Assembly: GCA_947626745.1 (NCBI GenBank)
Contig: CANQTF010000001.1
Coordinates: 124,001-188,000, forward strand
Length of the DNA: 64,000 nt
Source of the DNA: an uncultured Lachnospiraceae bacterium
GTDB taxonomy: Bacteria; Bacillota; Clostridia; Lachnospirales; Lachnospiraceae
Reading direction: 5' to 3'
How positions within the stretch are numbered: the first letter of the stretch is position 1; each line of letters opens with the position of its first letter. Of the stretch, positions 34,804 through 42,686 are shown one piece after another. The notes beneath the pieces were generated by a model. It did no database searches. It saw only the letters and a program-made list of their open reading frames with translations, and was not told the DNA's origin. Position numbers and translations under genes: made by a program.

Positions 34804-36921
34804 ATGAAATGTCCAGAATGCGGAGCCGAAATTTCAGAGGATGCAAAGTTTTGTTCATACTGCGGCTATAAAATTGAAACGACTACACCGCCGATTGTAA
34901 GCGAGAATGTTTCAGATTCAGATGATATGCGGAATGAGACTGTCAATTCTGAAAATAAAGAACCAGATTCTCCCAAATCTATAGGTGATAAAATTAAAGA
35001 TAAAGTTTCTGCAAAATGGCATAGTCTAAGTGTATATGGTAAAATCACAACAATAGCCGGTATTTTATTTATACTATTGTGCCTTACAGCGTTTTTATTT
35101 GGCAAAACTGCCGCGGGTATTATTGCGATATTGCAAATTATTTTGACTATAGTTGCAATGCTTATGAAGAAGCAGATTATTAAAGCCCCTAATAATTGGC
35201 TTTACATACTTGTATTTGCGCTCGCAGTCATTCTTCTCTTCCCCTATATCAGCTTGTTTAGAATGAACAAGGGTGATACCAATAAGATTGCTGATATCAA
35301 TAATGCCAGTGATGCTGATGAATTTGTATGGTCTGATATTGTACTGGCAGATATTGTTCCAGAGCCCAAGTCGCATTTAGGCGAAGTTATAAGTAACAGT
35401 GCTGATCGTTTGTCGGTATATGTGTATGAAACAGCAGTTTCTGACTACAATCAGTATGCCGAATCCTGTAAAGCAAAGGGATTTACCGTTAAGGCTGAAG
35501 AGTCTAATTATTCATACAATGTTTATAATGCAGACGGATATAAATTATTCTTATATTACAATGAGAGCAATAACGAAATGCAAATAAGCATTGAGGCACC
35601 GGAACAATATGAAACACTTACATGGCCGGACAGCACAATCCCTAGTATGCTTCCGATTCCGACATCTGTAAATGGAGAAATAGTACAAGATAGCGAAACA
35701 GGTTTTCAAGCAAATATCGGTAACACTTCGATCGATGATTTTAAGGATTATGTAACGGCATGTGCTGATACCGGATTTAATATTGATTCCTATGAGTCTG
35801 ATGAATCCTATTCTGCTGAAAACAGTGATGGATATAAATTATCGCTATCTTATCAGTGGAATAAAGTTATGTCTATCTCCGTTGATGAGCCGGAATATGA
35901 GGTTTCTTTTGAAATTGAGTGCGTAGAAAACTTGCTTTTCAGCAAGTATAATGTTGATGTTTATTTTGATGATATGCTTGAGGGAACTATTGAACACGGC
36001 ACAACCAAGACTTTCGATGCGATATTGACCAAGGGTATATATGAGATTAAGTTTGCAAATGAAGAAAATGGAGATGTTACAGGATCGGTAGAGATTGATA
36101 TTCATCGAGATGAAACACTCAAATATAAGATTTCATGCGCGAGTGATAAAATTGACGTGGAAACCATTGTGGGAACTATTTCCGAATATGGAGAGGATGA
36201 AGCGCCCATTCCGCAATCTGCATCTTCCTATAAGTTTGGTAATTACAAAGATGCGCAAAAGGAACTTGCTGATGCGGGATTTACCAATATTTCTTATGAA
36301 ATTCTCTATGATATTGTGTTGGGTTGGACAGATGAAGGTGAAATAGAAAGTATTTCTGTAGATGGAAATACAGATTTTGAAAAAAATGATATATTTAAGA
36401 AAGATGCGCCTATTGTGATTACATATCACATGAAAGAAGAAGATAATCCGGATAAATCTGCTGAGAATGAAGTTAAAGAATCTGATGAGGGAGAATCTGA
36501 AGCACCTACACAAGAGCCGGAAGAAACTGAAGAATCTGTATCGAATACTACGATTGAGAATGATGCTGATTTTGCGGCTTTAATGCAAATTACAGATCAA
36601 ACTGATGCGACAACCATTAAGCAATTTACTAATTCGCATATTGGAACAGTTATTGAATTTGATGGATGTATTGCGTTTATGATGAAACATAAGGACTACA
36701 ATACACGCTTTGATGTAGCAATGGTTGGAGGTGACTATTATGCTGATAGAGTGTATGGGCCATTTTTCTCATTTGAAAATGTAAATTTTGGGCAAATGAA
36801 TGTTTCTGGTACAGACACTGTAGCTCAAGGTATGAATTTCCGAATTGTAGGAGAAATAAAAGGATTTAGCGATGATGGTTGTTACATTATTTTAGATCCT
36901 GTTTCGTTAGATGTACGCTGA
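34804..36921 (+). CDS. zinc-ribbon membrane protein with DUF6591-like, PASTA-like and DUF4839 domains
   Basis: 705 residues. Order: one zinc ribbon (CPECGAEISEDAKFCSYCG, residues 3-21), two or three membrane helices (about 80-145), two DUF6591-like repeats with YxxYxxxCxxxGF (about 180-365), a small PEGA-like strand region, a PASTA-like unit (YKDAQKELADAGFTNISYEI), an acidic linker and a C-terminal DUF4839 domain (NSHIGTVIEFDGCIAFM). It starts 3 bp after the SPFH gene. The shared repeats with the 31357 gene suggest duplication and partnership. Function unknown. Confidence 0.75.
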   Translation: MKCPECGAEISEDAKFCSYCGYKIETTTPPIVSENVSDSDDMRNETVNSENKEPDSPKSIGDKIKDKVSAKWHSLSVYGKITTIAGILFILLCLTAFLFGKTAAGIIAILQIILTIVAMLMKKQIIKAPNNWLYILVFALAVILLFPYISLFRMNKGDTNKIADINNASDADEFVWSDIVLADIVPEPKSHLGEVISNSADRLSVYVYETAVSDYNQYAESCKAKGFTVKAEESNYSYNVYNADGYKLFLYYNESNNEMQISIEAPEQYETLTWPDSTIPSMLPIPTSVNGEIVQDSETGFQANIGNTSIDDFKDYVTACADTGFNIDSYESDESYSAENSDGYKLSLSYQWNKVMSISVDEPEYEVSFEIECVENLLFSKYNVDVYFDDMLEGTIEHGTTKTFDAILTKGIYEIKFANEENGDVTGSVEIDIHRDETLKYKISCASDKIDVETIVGTISEYGEDEAPIPQSASSYKFGNYKDAQKELADAGFTNISYEILYDIVLGWTDEGEIESISVDGNTDFEKNDIFKKDAPIVITYHMKEEDNPDKSAENEVKESDEGESEAPTQEPEETEESVSNTTIENDADFAALMQITDQTDATTIKQFTNSHIGTVIEFDGCIAFMMKHKDYNTRFDVAMVGGDYYADRVYGPFFSFENVNFGQMNVSGTDTVAQGMNFRIVGEIKGFSDDGCYIILDPVSLDVR

Positions 36922-37106
36922 AATGAGTTATATGACATCAAGTTAAATAACAAGGACGAAAAATAACTAAATGCTGTGATGCTATATGTTTATAAAGACA
37001 CTAAGCATTTGTTAGATGTGCTGTTTGTTTCCTGATTTCTGGAGATAAAATAAAATTTTGATAAACTGTAATTCATATGAGAAGCTTCAATGAAAAGGGT
37101 GATTGA

Positions 37107-37328
37107 ATGTTGACAATTATATTTACTGTTGCTTTGCTTTGGGTTGCATGGAAAATGCTGATATTGGAGTTTAAGGCGGCATGGGGAATTGTAAGGATTT
37201 TGTGTACAGTGCTTCTGCTCCCGCTGTTTCTGTTTGGAATGGTATGTGCGGGACTATTGTATATCGCGGTTCCGATACTTATCATTATTGGGATGATTGT
37301 ATTGATTTGCAGTGCCGCGGGGTCATAA
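37107..37328 (+). CDS. small two-helix hydrophobic protein
   Basis: 73 residues, nearly all hydrophobic: helix one around residues 1-16 and a long second stretch (VLLLPLFLFGMVCAGLLYIA, PILIIIGMIVLI). AAAAGGGTG precedes the ATG. No family recognised. The 185 bases before it hold nothing recognisable. Confidence 0.5.
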   Translation: MLTIIFTVALLWVAWKMLILEFKAAWGIVRILCTVLLLPLFLFGMVCAGLLYIAVPILIIIGMIVLICSAAGS

Positions 37329-37368
37329 GTATAACCTCACGCATTCGCAGGAACTTGATGGGCTCGCA

Positions 37369-37437
37369 GATGCCAATATCGAAATTGCATATTTGAAAAA
37401 TACCGTAAAATGGGCAAAAATGGGCGCATCACCAAAA
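37369..37437 (+). repeat. element-end repeat, copy 3
   Basis: GATGCCAATATCGAAATTGC and the following 45 bp match the left end of the element at 39091 and the copy at 29722. One plus-strand frame is open across all three copies and reads IEIAxLKNTVK near its end. Unlike the other two copies it does not adjoin cotJC sequence. Confidence 0.6.
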
Positions 37438-37502
37438 TGATTGGATTACACGGCAATGTATATTATAATAGTTGAAACGGAAAAAGATAACGAGAGGTGT
37501 TT

Positions 37503-37742
37503 ATGAGTACGTTAGAATATACGATTTCAATGCTTGAAACAATGCCGGAAGATAAATTAAGAGAAGTTCAAAAATATATTCAATATCTCATTTTTAAAGA
37601 TATGAGTGATATTCCTATGGAATCATTTAATGAAGATGTCATTGTCAGGCAGCTTACTGAATCCATGAAAAAAAGCGATATGGGAGCTACAACACCGGCT
37701 GATATCGTGTCACAGCGAATGAAGGATAAATATGCAATATAA
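37503..37742 (+). CDS. antitoxin-like protein of a broken ParE-type pair
   Basis: 79 residues (MSTLEYTISMLETMPEDKLREV), resembling the DUF2281/prevent-host-death-adjacent antitoxins that accompany RelE/ParE toxins. GAGAGG precedes the ATG. It overlaps by 11 bp the start of a toxin gene that is cut short, so it is an orphan antitoxin now. Confidence 0.6.
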   Translation: MSTLEYTISMLETMPEDKLREVQKYIQYLIFKDMSDIPMESFNEDVIVRQLTESMKKSDMGATTPADIVSQRMKDKYAI

Positions 37743-37824
37743 AGTAGAAGTGTCTGATTTGGCAAATCAACAGTATGATAAATTTTTGAATTATATTTAC
37801 AATGTACTAATATATATTGAATAA
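37732..37824 (+). pseudogene. truncated RelE/ParE-family toxin
   Basis: 30 codons (MQYKVEVSDLANQQYDKFLN and nine more) give the first strand and helix of a ParE/RelE toxin, then stop. The 54-bp dispersed repeat begins 6 bp later, so the toxin gene was probably cut by the event that brought in the repeat. Confidence 0.6.
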
Positions 37825-37830
37825 AGAATT

Positions 37831-37884
37831 TGAAAACGAAAAATTCAGCATTATACAGCAACCGCAGTTTACAATGCTTTGATG
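37831..37884 (+). repeat. 54-bp dispersed repeat, copy 2
   Basis: Matches 26751-26804 at 48 of 54 positions. It lies between the truncated toxin and the MNT gene and ends 37 bp before that gene's ATG. Confidence 0.75.
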
Positions 37885-37920
37885 GCCATAAGGATAAAAA
37901 TTGCGAAAAGGAGTTTGGCA

Positions 37921-38220
37921 ATGGCAGCGATTCTTGATCTTCATGATATACGGCAAAAAGTTTCTGATCTCGCGTCGCAGTATGGCGCGGAACGGATTTT
38001 TCTCTTTGGCTCTTATGCAAGGGGAGAAGCTACTGCAGACAGCGATATAGATTTGCGTATAGACCGCGGGCATATCAAAGGTTGGGCGCTCGGTGGACTG
38101 CTTATGGATTTGGAAGCGGCTTTGGATAAGAAAGTTGATCTGCTCACTACAGGCAGTTTGGATATTACTTTTTTAGATACCATTAAAAACGAGGAGGTTT
38201 TGCTGTATGAGCGGAAATAG
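37921..38220 (+). CDS. MNT-type nucleotidyltransferase antitoxin
   Basis: 99-residue minimal nucleotidyltransferase. The signature GS-x10-D-x-D is intact: GSYARGEATADSDIDLRI (about residues 31-48). In type VII toxin-antitoxin systems the MNT enzyme adds AMP to the HEPN toxin and inactivates it. AAAAGGAG precedes the ATG. It overlaps the HEPN gene by 14 bp. Confidence 0.85.
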   Translation: MAAILDLHDIRQKVSDLASQYGAERIFLFGSYARGEATADSDIDLRIDRGHIKGWALGGLLMDLEAALDKKVDLLTTGSLDITFLDTIKNEEVLLYERK

Positions 38221-38557
38221 GGATAAAAATATTTTATCTCATATCGTTAAATATTGTGAGCAGATTGAGGAAACGGTCGCTTTATTTGGTGCAGATTATA
38301 ATATTTTTTGTGTAAATAGTACTTTTCGGAATGCCTGTTGTATGTGTCTTTTACAGATTGGTGAGTTATCTAATTCTTTGTCAGATGATTTCCGTGATGG
38401 TCATACGGCGATTCCGTGGAAACAGATTCGAGGTTTTCGGAACATAATTGCCCATGCCTACGGAACTGTTGAACCGTCTGTTGTATGGGAGATTATTACA
38501 GAAGAATTGTCGGAGTTAAAAGAATACTGTCAGGAATGTATGTCAGAGGAAAAATAA
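38207..38557 (+). CDS. HEPN-domain (DUF86) toxin
   Basis: 116-residue HEPN ribonuclease. The catalytic R-x4-H-x-Y motif is present as RNIIAHAY (about residue 85). HEPN toxins of this family cleave RNA and are controlled by the adjacent MNT protein. The gene overlaps the MNT gene, with GAGGAGG just before its ATG. A terminator follows after 12 bp. Confidence 0.85.
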   Translation: MSGNRDKNILSHIVKYCEQIEETVALFGADYNIFCVNSTFRNACCMCLLQIGELSNSLSDDFRDGHTAIPWKQIRGFRNIIAHAYGTVEPSVVWEIITEELSELKEYCQECMSEEK

Positions 38558-38568
38558 GCACAGAAGAA

Positions 38569-38604
38569 CGCCGCCACTACCGCAATAGTGACGGCGCCTT
38601 TTTA
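38569..38604 (+). terminator. terminator hairpin, copy 2
   Basis: CGCCG-CACTA (from 38569) pairs with TAGTG-CGGCG (to 38596) with one mismatch, followed by CCTTTTT. It ends the HEPN-MNT transcript and faces the 3' end of cotJC. Confidence 0.8.
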
Positions 38605-38657
38605 TCTCAAATAGGGTGTAAAAACTCCTCGTGCCTTCGCGTTACAGACGCTTCTTT

Positions 38658-39098
38658 CTACTTTTTCCCCGAGCACTCATCACAGTCGAATCCCGGATTG
38701 AACGCGTAGAAGTTCTTGGAATTCAAACGATCCTGTACGATGCGCAGCGCTTCCCCGAACCGCTGGAAGTGTACCACTTCTCTCTGACGCAGGAATCTGA
38801 TCGGATCGCAGATGTCGTTGTCGTGGATCAGGCGCAGGATATTGTCGTAGGTGGTGCGGGCCTTCTGCTCGGCCGCCATGTCTTCCATCAGGTCGGTGAT
38901 GATGTCGCCCTTAGACTGGAACTCACAGGCGTTGAAGGGAACGCCGCCCGCTGCCTGCGGCCATACGCCGACGGTGTGGTCCACATAGTAGTTGCGGAAG
39001 CCGGAGGCATCGATCTCCTCCATGGACAGGTCTTTGGTAAGCTGGTGGACAATGGTGGCGACCATTTCCAAGTGCGCCAGTTCCTCGGTGCCGATGTC
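38658..39098 (-). pseudogene. cotJC: cotJC, 3' part (separated by the mobilizable element)
   Basis: 147 codons of a CotJC-type spore coat protein, a manganese-catalase homologue. It runs from TEELAHLEMVATIVHQLTKD through VDHTVGVWPQAAGG to FDCDECSGKK. The 5' part lies 8.7 kb away at 47768-47952. Joining the parts at the shared CCGATGTC (39091-39098 and 47768-47775) gives AILTDIG-TEELAHLEM without frameshift and a 205-residue protein of normal length. As the DNA stands the gene is split, with no start of its own here. Confidence 0.92.
39091..39098 (+). repeat. attL core of the element
   Basis: CCGATGTC, identical to 47768-47775. cotJC 3' sequence lies to its left and element sequence (GGTATCGAAATTGC) to its right. 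Confidence 0.85.
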
Positions 39099-39208
39099 GG
39101 TATCGAAATTGCACATCTGAAAAACACTGTAAAATGGACACATCACCAACTTTACTTTATTTAGTAATTAAATTATCTATGTTATAAAAGAAAGCCTATT
39201 ATTGGTTG

Positions 39209-41443
39209 TTAGAGCTTTTTACATATAGGGCATGTATTTCCGTGAAGTTTCGTGCGCTCTTTTACAACAGCCTCCCACATATGACCTTTACTGCATTTCC
39301 AATTAATGCGTTTGTGGCTCCCCCATGTTATTTTTTCGGGTGTTAATTCTCCATTTTTGTCATAATCCCATTCGTCTATAATATATTCTTTATTATTTTG
39401 TTTGCACCATGTTGCCAAATCATTTATGCCAGTAATGGCTTTTTTATTGGTTCCCGAACAGTATGGACAACCATGATTATATGTTCGGCTTTTTATTTGA
39501 GCTTCCCACTCGTGTCCTTTACTACAGATCCACCAGACTTTTGTATGACTACCATGACTAACTAAGGCTGGGGTTAAACTGCCATTTTTTTCATAATTCC
39601 ATTCTTGGCATAAATTAGAATTATTTTGTTTGCACCATGTATCTAATGACACCTTGTTTCGAGTGCCATGATTCCCCGTATGGCATTGTGGGCATCCGGT
39701 GCCATTCACTCTATTGTATACAGTTGCTTGCCAGCAATGCCCATTTTTACATTTCCACCACATTTTTTCTTTATATGTTTTAGGAATATCTGAAGGATTA
39801 ATTATATTTTTTTGATAATCCCATTCACTAAGTAATGTAGGATTATTTTGTTTACACCAAGTTTCAAAATCGTTTTCCCCGGAGACTGTTCTTTGACCTG
39901 CGCAAAAAGGACAGCCTAGCTTGCGTTCTCCTCTGGTGTTTATTGAAGCGAGCCATGAATGCCCATTTTTACATTTCCACCAAACGCGTTTATTATTACG
40001 AGCTGAAAATGCATCAGGCGTAACACCTTCATTTTTTTCAATATCCCATTCAGGTATTAACTCAGGAAAAACAGCAGCAACACTATTGCTATTCAAAACA
40101 TTCATATAATGAGCGCGTATCAAATATTGATCTCGTTCAATATTTATTGAAATACTGCTGGTCTTATGGGTTATATTATCTATAATATTTATTAGATTAC
40201 TCAAAGCCCATTCAAAATCTTTAGTTATATATTTCCCGTTTTTTGCGATAAATTCGATAATGTATTGTCCATTTTCTAAATGGATGCTTTTTTTATTTTC
40301 TGTTTCCTTTATACGAATAAGAGATACGCCAGCATTACTGATTCTTTTGGATTTTTCGGAATCATGTTCTTGCTTCAAGATATCTGAATGCCATAGCTTG
40401 CCATCATATTCTACTGCGATATTATATTTAGGAATATATATATCTACTTCATCTCCTTTAATCCGAAATCTTTGTTCTATTTCATGTTCTTGCATTAAAT
40501 AGAAAGCAATAGTTTGTTCTGGAAAGGAGGTTTGTGTTCGAGCACAGATTGGACAATTTGTACCATGAACGCGATTGGCGATAGATACTTTCCAATGATG
40601 GTTTTTATTGCACTTCCACCAAATTCCTTTTCCGCTACCGTATGAAAAATCTTTTGGAGATAAATCCCCATTTTTGTCATAGTCCCACTCTTTGAGTAGG
40701 TATTCTTTATGGTTATGATGGCACCAAGATTCAAAATCATTAAAACCTATAAGAATTCTTTTGGGTGGATTACTACAAAAAGGACACCCAGAAGGTCTTC
40801 CCGTAGTTCTGCTTCCAATTGTAGCATCCCATTCATGACTTAAATTGCATTTCCACCATACTTTTTTATTATTTGCATAAGAAATTTGTGAAGGGAGAAT
40901 ATCATTTTTTTCATAATCCCATTCTTTAAGCAAAGCTTCTTTTTTATGCTCTTTGCACCATGTTTCTAAATCATTAAAACCTGTTAATACTTTATGGTTA
41001 GAGCAATATGGACATCCCCGATCTAAATTTATTTTATTGCTTAATCGTGCTTGCCATTCGTGCCCTTTTTCACATTTCCACCAAAAATATTCGCTATTAT
41101 GATTCCTTTTGGTAATTTCAGTTGGTAATACGGAATTTTTTTCATAGTTCCAGTTTTTTAAGATTTCAGGGTGAGTTGTTGCCAAGTCATTAAAACCAGT
41201 TATTACTATTTTACCAGTACAATAAGGACACTTAGTTGATACTTTTGTTCTGTAATATACACTGTCAATCCATTTATGCCCCTCTGAACAAACCCAGCTA
41301 AATTTTTTATTACTCCCAGCGGCTATGTTTTGAGGAGTAAATGGAGCATTGGCATTATAATCCCATTCCTGAAGAATATATTCTTTGTTGTTTTGTTTGC
41401 ACCATGTTTCTAAATCATTTTTTCCTATTATAACGCTGCTCAA
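39209..41443 (-). CDS. zinc-ribbon-repeat protein with embedded Vsr/DUF559-like nuclease
   Basis: About 744 residues. Eight repeats of roughly 65-70 residues match the probable zinc-ribbon DUF4379 (NDLETWCK...EWDY.KN...P......S...WWKC..GHEW......R...CPYC). Four lie before and four after a single nuclease domain (about residues 290-420; motifs FPEQTIAFYL, DEVDIYIPKYNIAVEYDGKLWH, SLIRIKE) of the Vsr/DUF559 PD-(D/E)XK-like kind. TTG 41443 has AGAAGGTG 5 bp upstream; ATG 41461 has no ribosome-binding site. It is the element's cargo. A nucleic-acid-targeting or defence role is inferred, not shown. Confidence 0.8.
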   Translation of the reverse strand: MSSVIIGKNDLETWCKQNNKEYILQEWDYNANAPFTPQNIAAGSNKKFSWVCSEGHKWIDSVYYRTKVSTKCPYCTGKIVITGFNDLATTHPEILKNWNYEKNSVLPTEITKRNHNSEYFWWKCEKGHEWQARLSNKINLDRGCPYCSNHKVLTGFNDLETWCKEHKKEALLKEWDYEKNDILPSQISYANNKKVWWKCNLSHEWDATIGSRTTGRPSGCPFCSNPPKRILIGFNDFESWCHHNHKEYLLKEWDYDKNGDLSPKDFSYGSGKGIWWKCNKNHHWKVSIANRVHGTNCPICARTQTSFPEQTIAFYLMQEHEIEQRFRIKGDEVDIYIPKYNIAVEYDGKLWHSDILKQEHDSEKSKRISNAGVSLIRIKETENKKSIHLENGQYIIEFIAKNGKYITKDFEWALSNLINIIDNITHKTSSISINIERDQYLIRAHYMNVLNSNSVAAVFPELIPEWDIEKNEGVTPDAFSARNNKRVWWKCKNGHSWLASINTRGERKLGCPFCAGQRTVSGENDFETWCKQNNPTLLSEWDYQKNIINPSDIPKTYKEKMWWKCKNGHCWQATVYNRVNGTGCPQCHTGNHGTRNKVSLDTWCKQNNSNLCQEWNYEKNGSLTPALVSHGSHTKVWWICSKGHEWEAQIKSRTYNHGCPYCSGTNKKAITGINDLATWCKQNNKEYIIDEWDYDKNGELTPEKITWGSHKRINWKCSKGHMWEAVVKERTKLHGNTCPICKKL

Positions 41444-41544
41444 AAGTACACCTTCTTTCATTTGAAGATAGAAAATATATGCGGATTAAAAATAAATTTA
41501 ACGAAATACGATCATTATATAATACAATGTAATTTATTTTTTAA

Positions 41545-42372
41545 CTAGAATTGTGTAGTTTGTCCAATATTCTCGAACATCTGCAAACAAAGTTCTTTCA
41601 GCAATTCTTGTGCTTTTTCATTCAGTCCGGTATGCGATAGGTAGTTTACCACAATGGAAGTCATATCATCAGCGGTAACTGGGCGTTCCTGCCGGATTTC
41701 CTCTGCCTGTTCATACATGACATTCATCATTTCGGTAAGCTGAGAGGGATCTATATCAGCAGGATTAGTATATATACTGGTATAGGATTCTTTCATATCC
41801 TTTAAGATACTCATCATAATATCCCTTAATTTGATCATGGACGCTTCGGAAAAAGTGATTTTTTCGGCATTTATGCGATTGATGTCGTGGTTGGCTTCTT
41901 TGCGAATTTCAGGTGTTTCCTTAGCGTAGTCTTTCAAAGCATCAATTCCAAAGTCGATCAAAGCATTTCTTGACTGAAAGGCAGGAGCATTGGCATCCTC
42001 AAAGTAAGCTTGCGCATAGTCAAGAAAACGTGGAAAATTCTTGTTTTCAATCATAAGGCTGAGTATATGGCTATTGACTTTGCCTGACAAGATCTGAAAA
42101 AGAGCCTGATTGCTAAGTCCAAGTTGGTTTAATTCTACGTTTTTTCTCATTCTTACATCGGTAAGTCCTAATAAATAATCTGCAGAAACATTAAAAAATA
42201 ATGCCAACTTTGCCAACACATCATGACCGACCGTTGCAGTCTTTCCGCTTTCGATTCGGCTGATTACTGATGTGGGAATTCCGGTCTTTTCGCTGAGTTC
42301 CGTTTGCGATAGGTGCATGCTTGTTCTTAGGTCCCCGATGCGCTCATTGATGGTTCCGCCGAGTTCGCTCAT
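41545..42372 (-). CDS. XRE-family transcriptional regulator
   Basis: 275 residues. An N-terminal Cro/C1 helix-turn-helix (IGDLRTSMHLSQTELSEKTG, then ISRIESGKTA) is followed by a helical region of about 200 residues with no recognised domain. AGAAAGGA precedes the ATG. It is divergent from the replication/mobilisation genes, and the shared 210-bp region holds a perfect palindrome, so it probably controls the element's own transfer genes. Confidence 0.85.
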   Translation of the reverse strand: MSELGGTINERIGDLRTSMHLSQTELSEKTGIPTSVISRIESGKTATVGHDVLAKLALFFNVSADYLLGLTDVRMRKNVELNQLGLSNQALFQILSGKVNSHILSLMIENKNFPRFLDYAQAYFEDANAPAFQSRNALIDFGIDALKDYAKETPEIRKEANHDINRINAEKITFSEASMIKLRDIMMSILKDMKESYTSIYTNPADIDPSQLTEMMNVMYEQAEEIRQERPVTADDMTSIVVNYLSHTGLNEKAQELLKELCLQMFENIGQTTQF

Positions 42373-42410
42373 ATAATCTGTCCTTTCTACTTGATTTCCT
42401 AATTTCCATT

Positions 42411-42482
42411 ATATCGATTTTTTTGCAAATTTGCAAAAAAATGTGATGTTTTAGTTGCATTTTTGCAAATATATCGATTTTT
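42411..42482. promoter_or_regulatory. operator region between the XRE gene and the replication genes
   Basis: A perfect 24-bp palindrome with half-site TTTTTTTGCAAA (42418-42429) and its complement (42430-42441), flanked by two direct copies of ATATCGATTTTT (42411-42422 and 42471-42482) and a second TTTTTGCAAA half-site. The arrangement suits dimer binding by the XRE protein at a divergent promoter. Confidence 0.65.
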
Positions 42483-42584
42483 CAGCTTTTTCTAAAATTC
42501 GTGATATGCTCACACTAAGCGATACGCTGACATATGCGCATATGTGTTACCTGTTGTTTGATCATTGGAAAGGGGGCACATGAT

Positions 42585-42686
42585 TTGGATAAGGAAATGC
42601 TTATTGAAAAGTTAATCAAAAATTATCCGTTTGACTATATGGCATTACTTGAGACAGCAGCAGATCAGTCTGAACATATTATCTGA
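42585..42686 (+). CDS. small leader ORF of the IME replication operon
   Basis: 33 codons from TTG 42585 (LDKEMLIEKLIKNYPFDYMA), with AAAGGGGG upstream and a stop overlapping the primase ATG (TGATG). The coupling argues that it is translated. No family recognised. Confidence 0.45.
   Translation: MDKEMLIEKLIKNYPFDYMALLETAADQSEHII

Noticed and set aside
38631-39164. Plus-strand open frame across cotJC copy 2
   Set aside because: It is the antisense of the cotJC 3' part; only the last residues coincide with the repeated element end, which is treated as a repeat.
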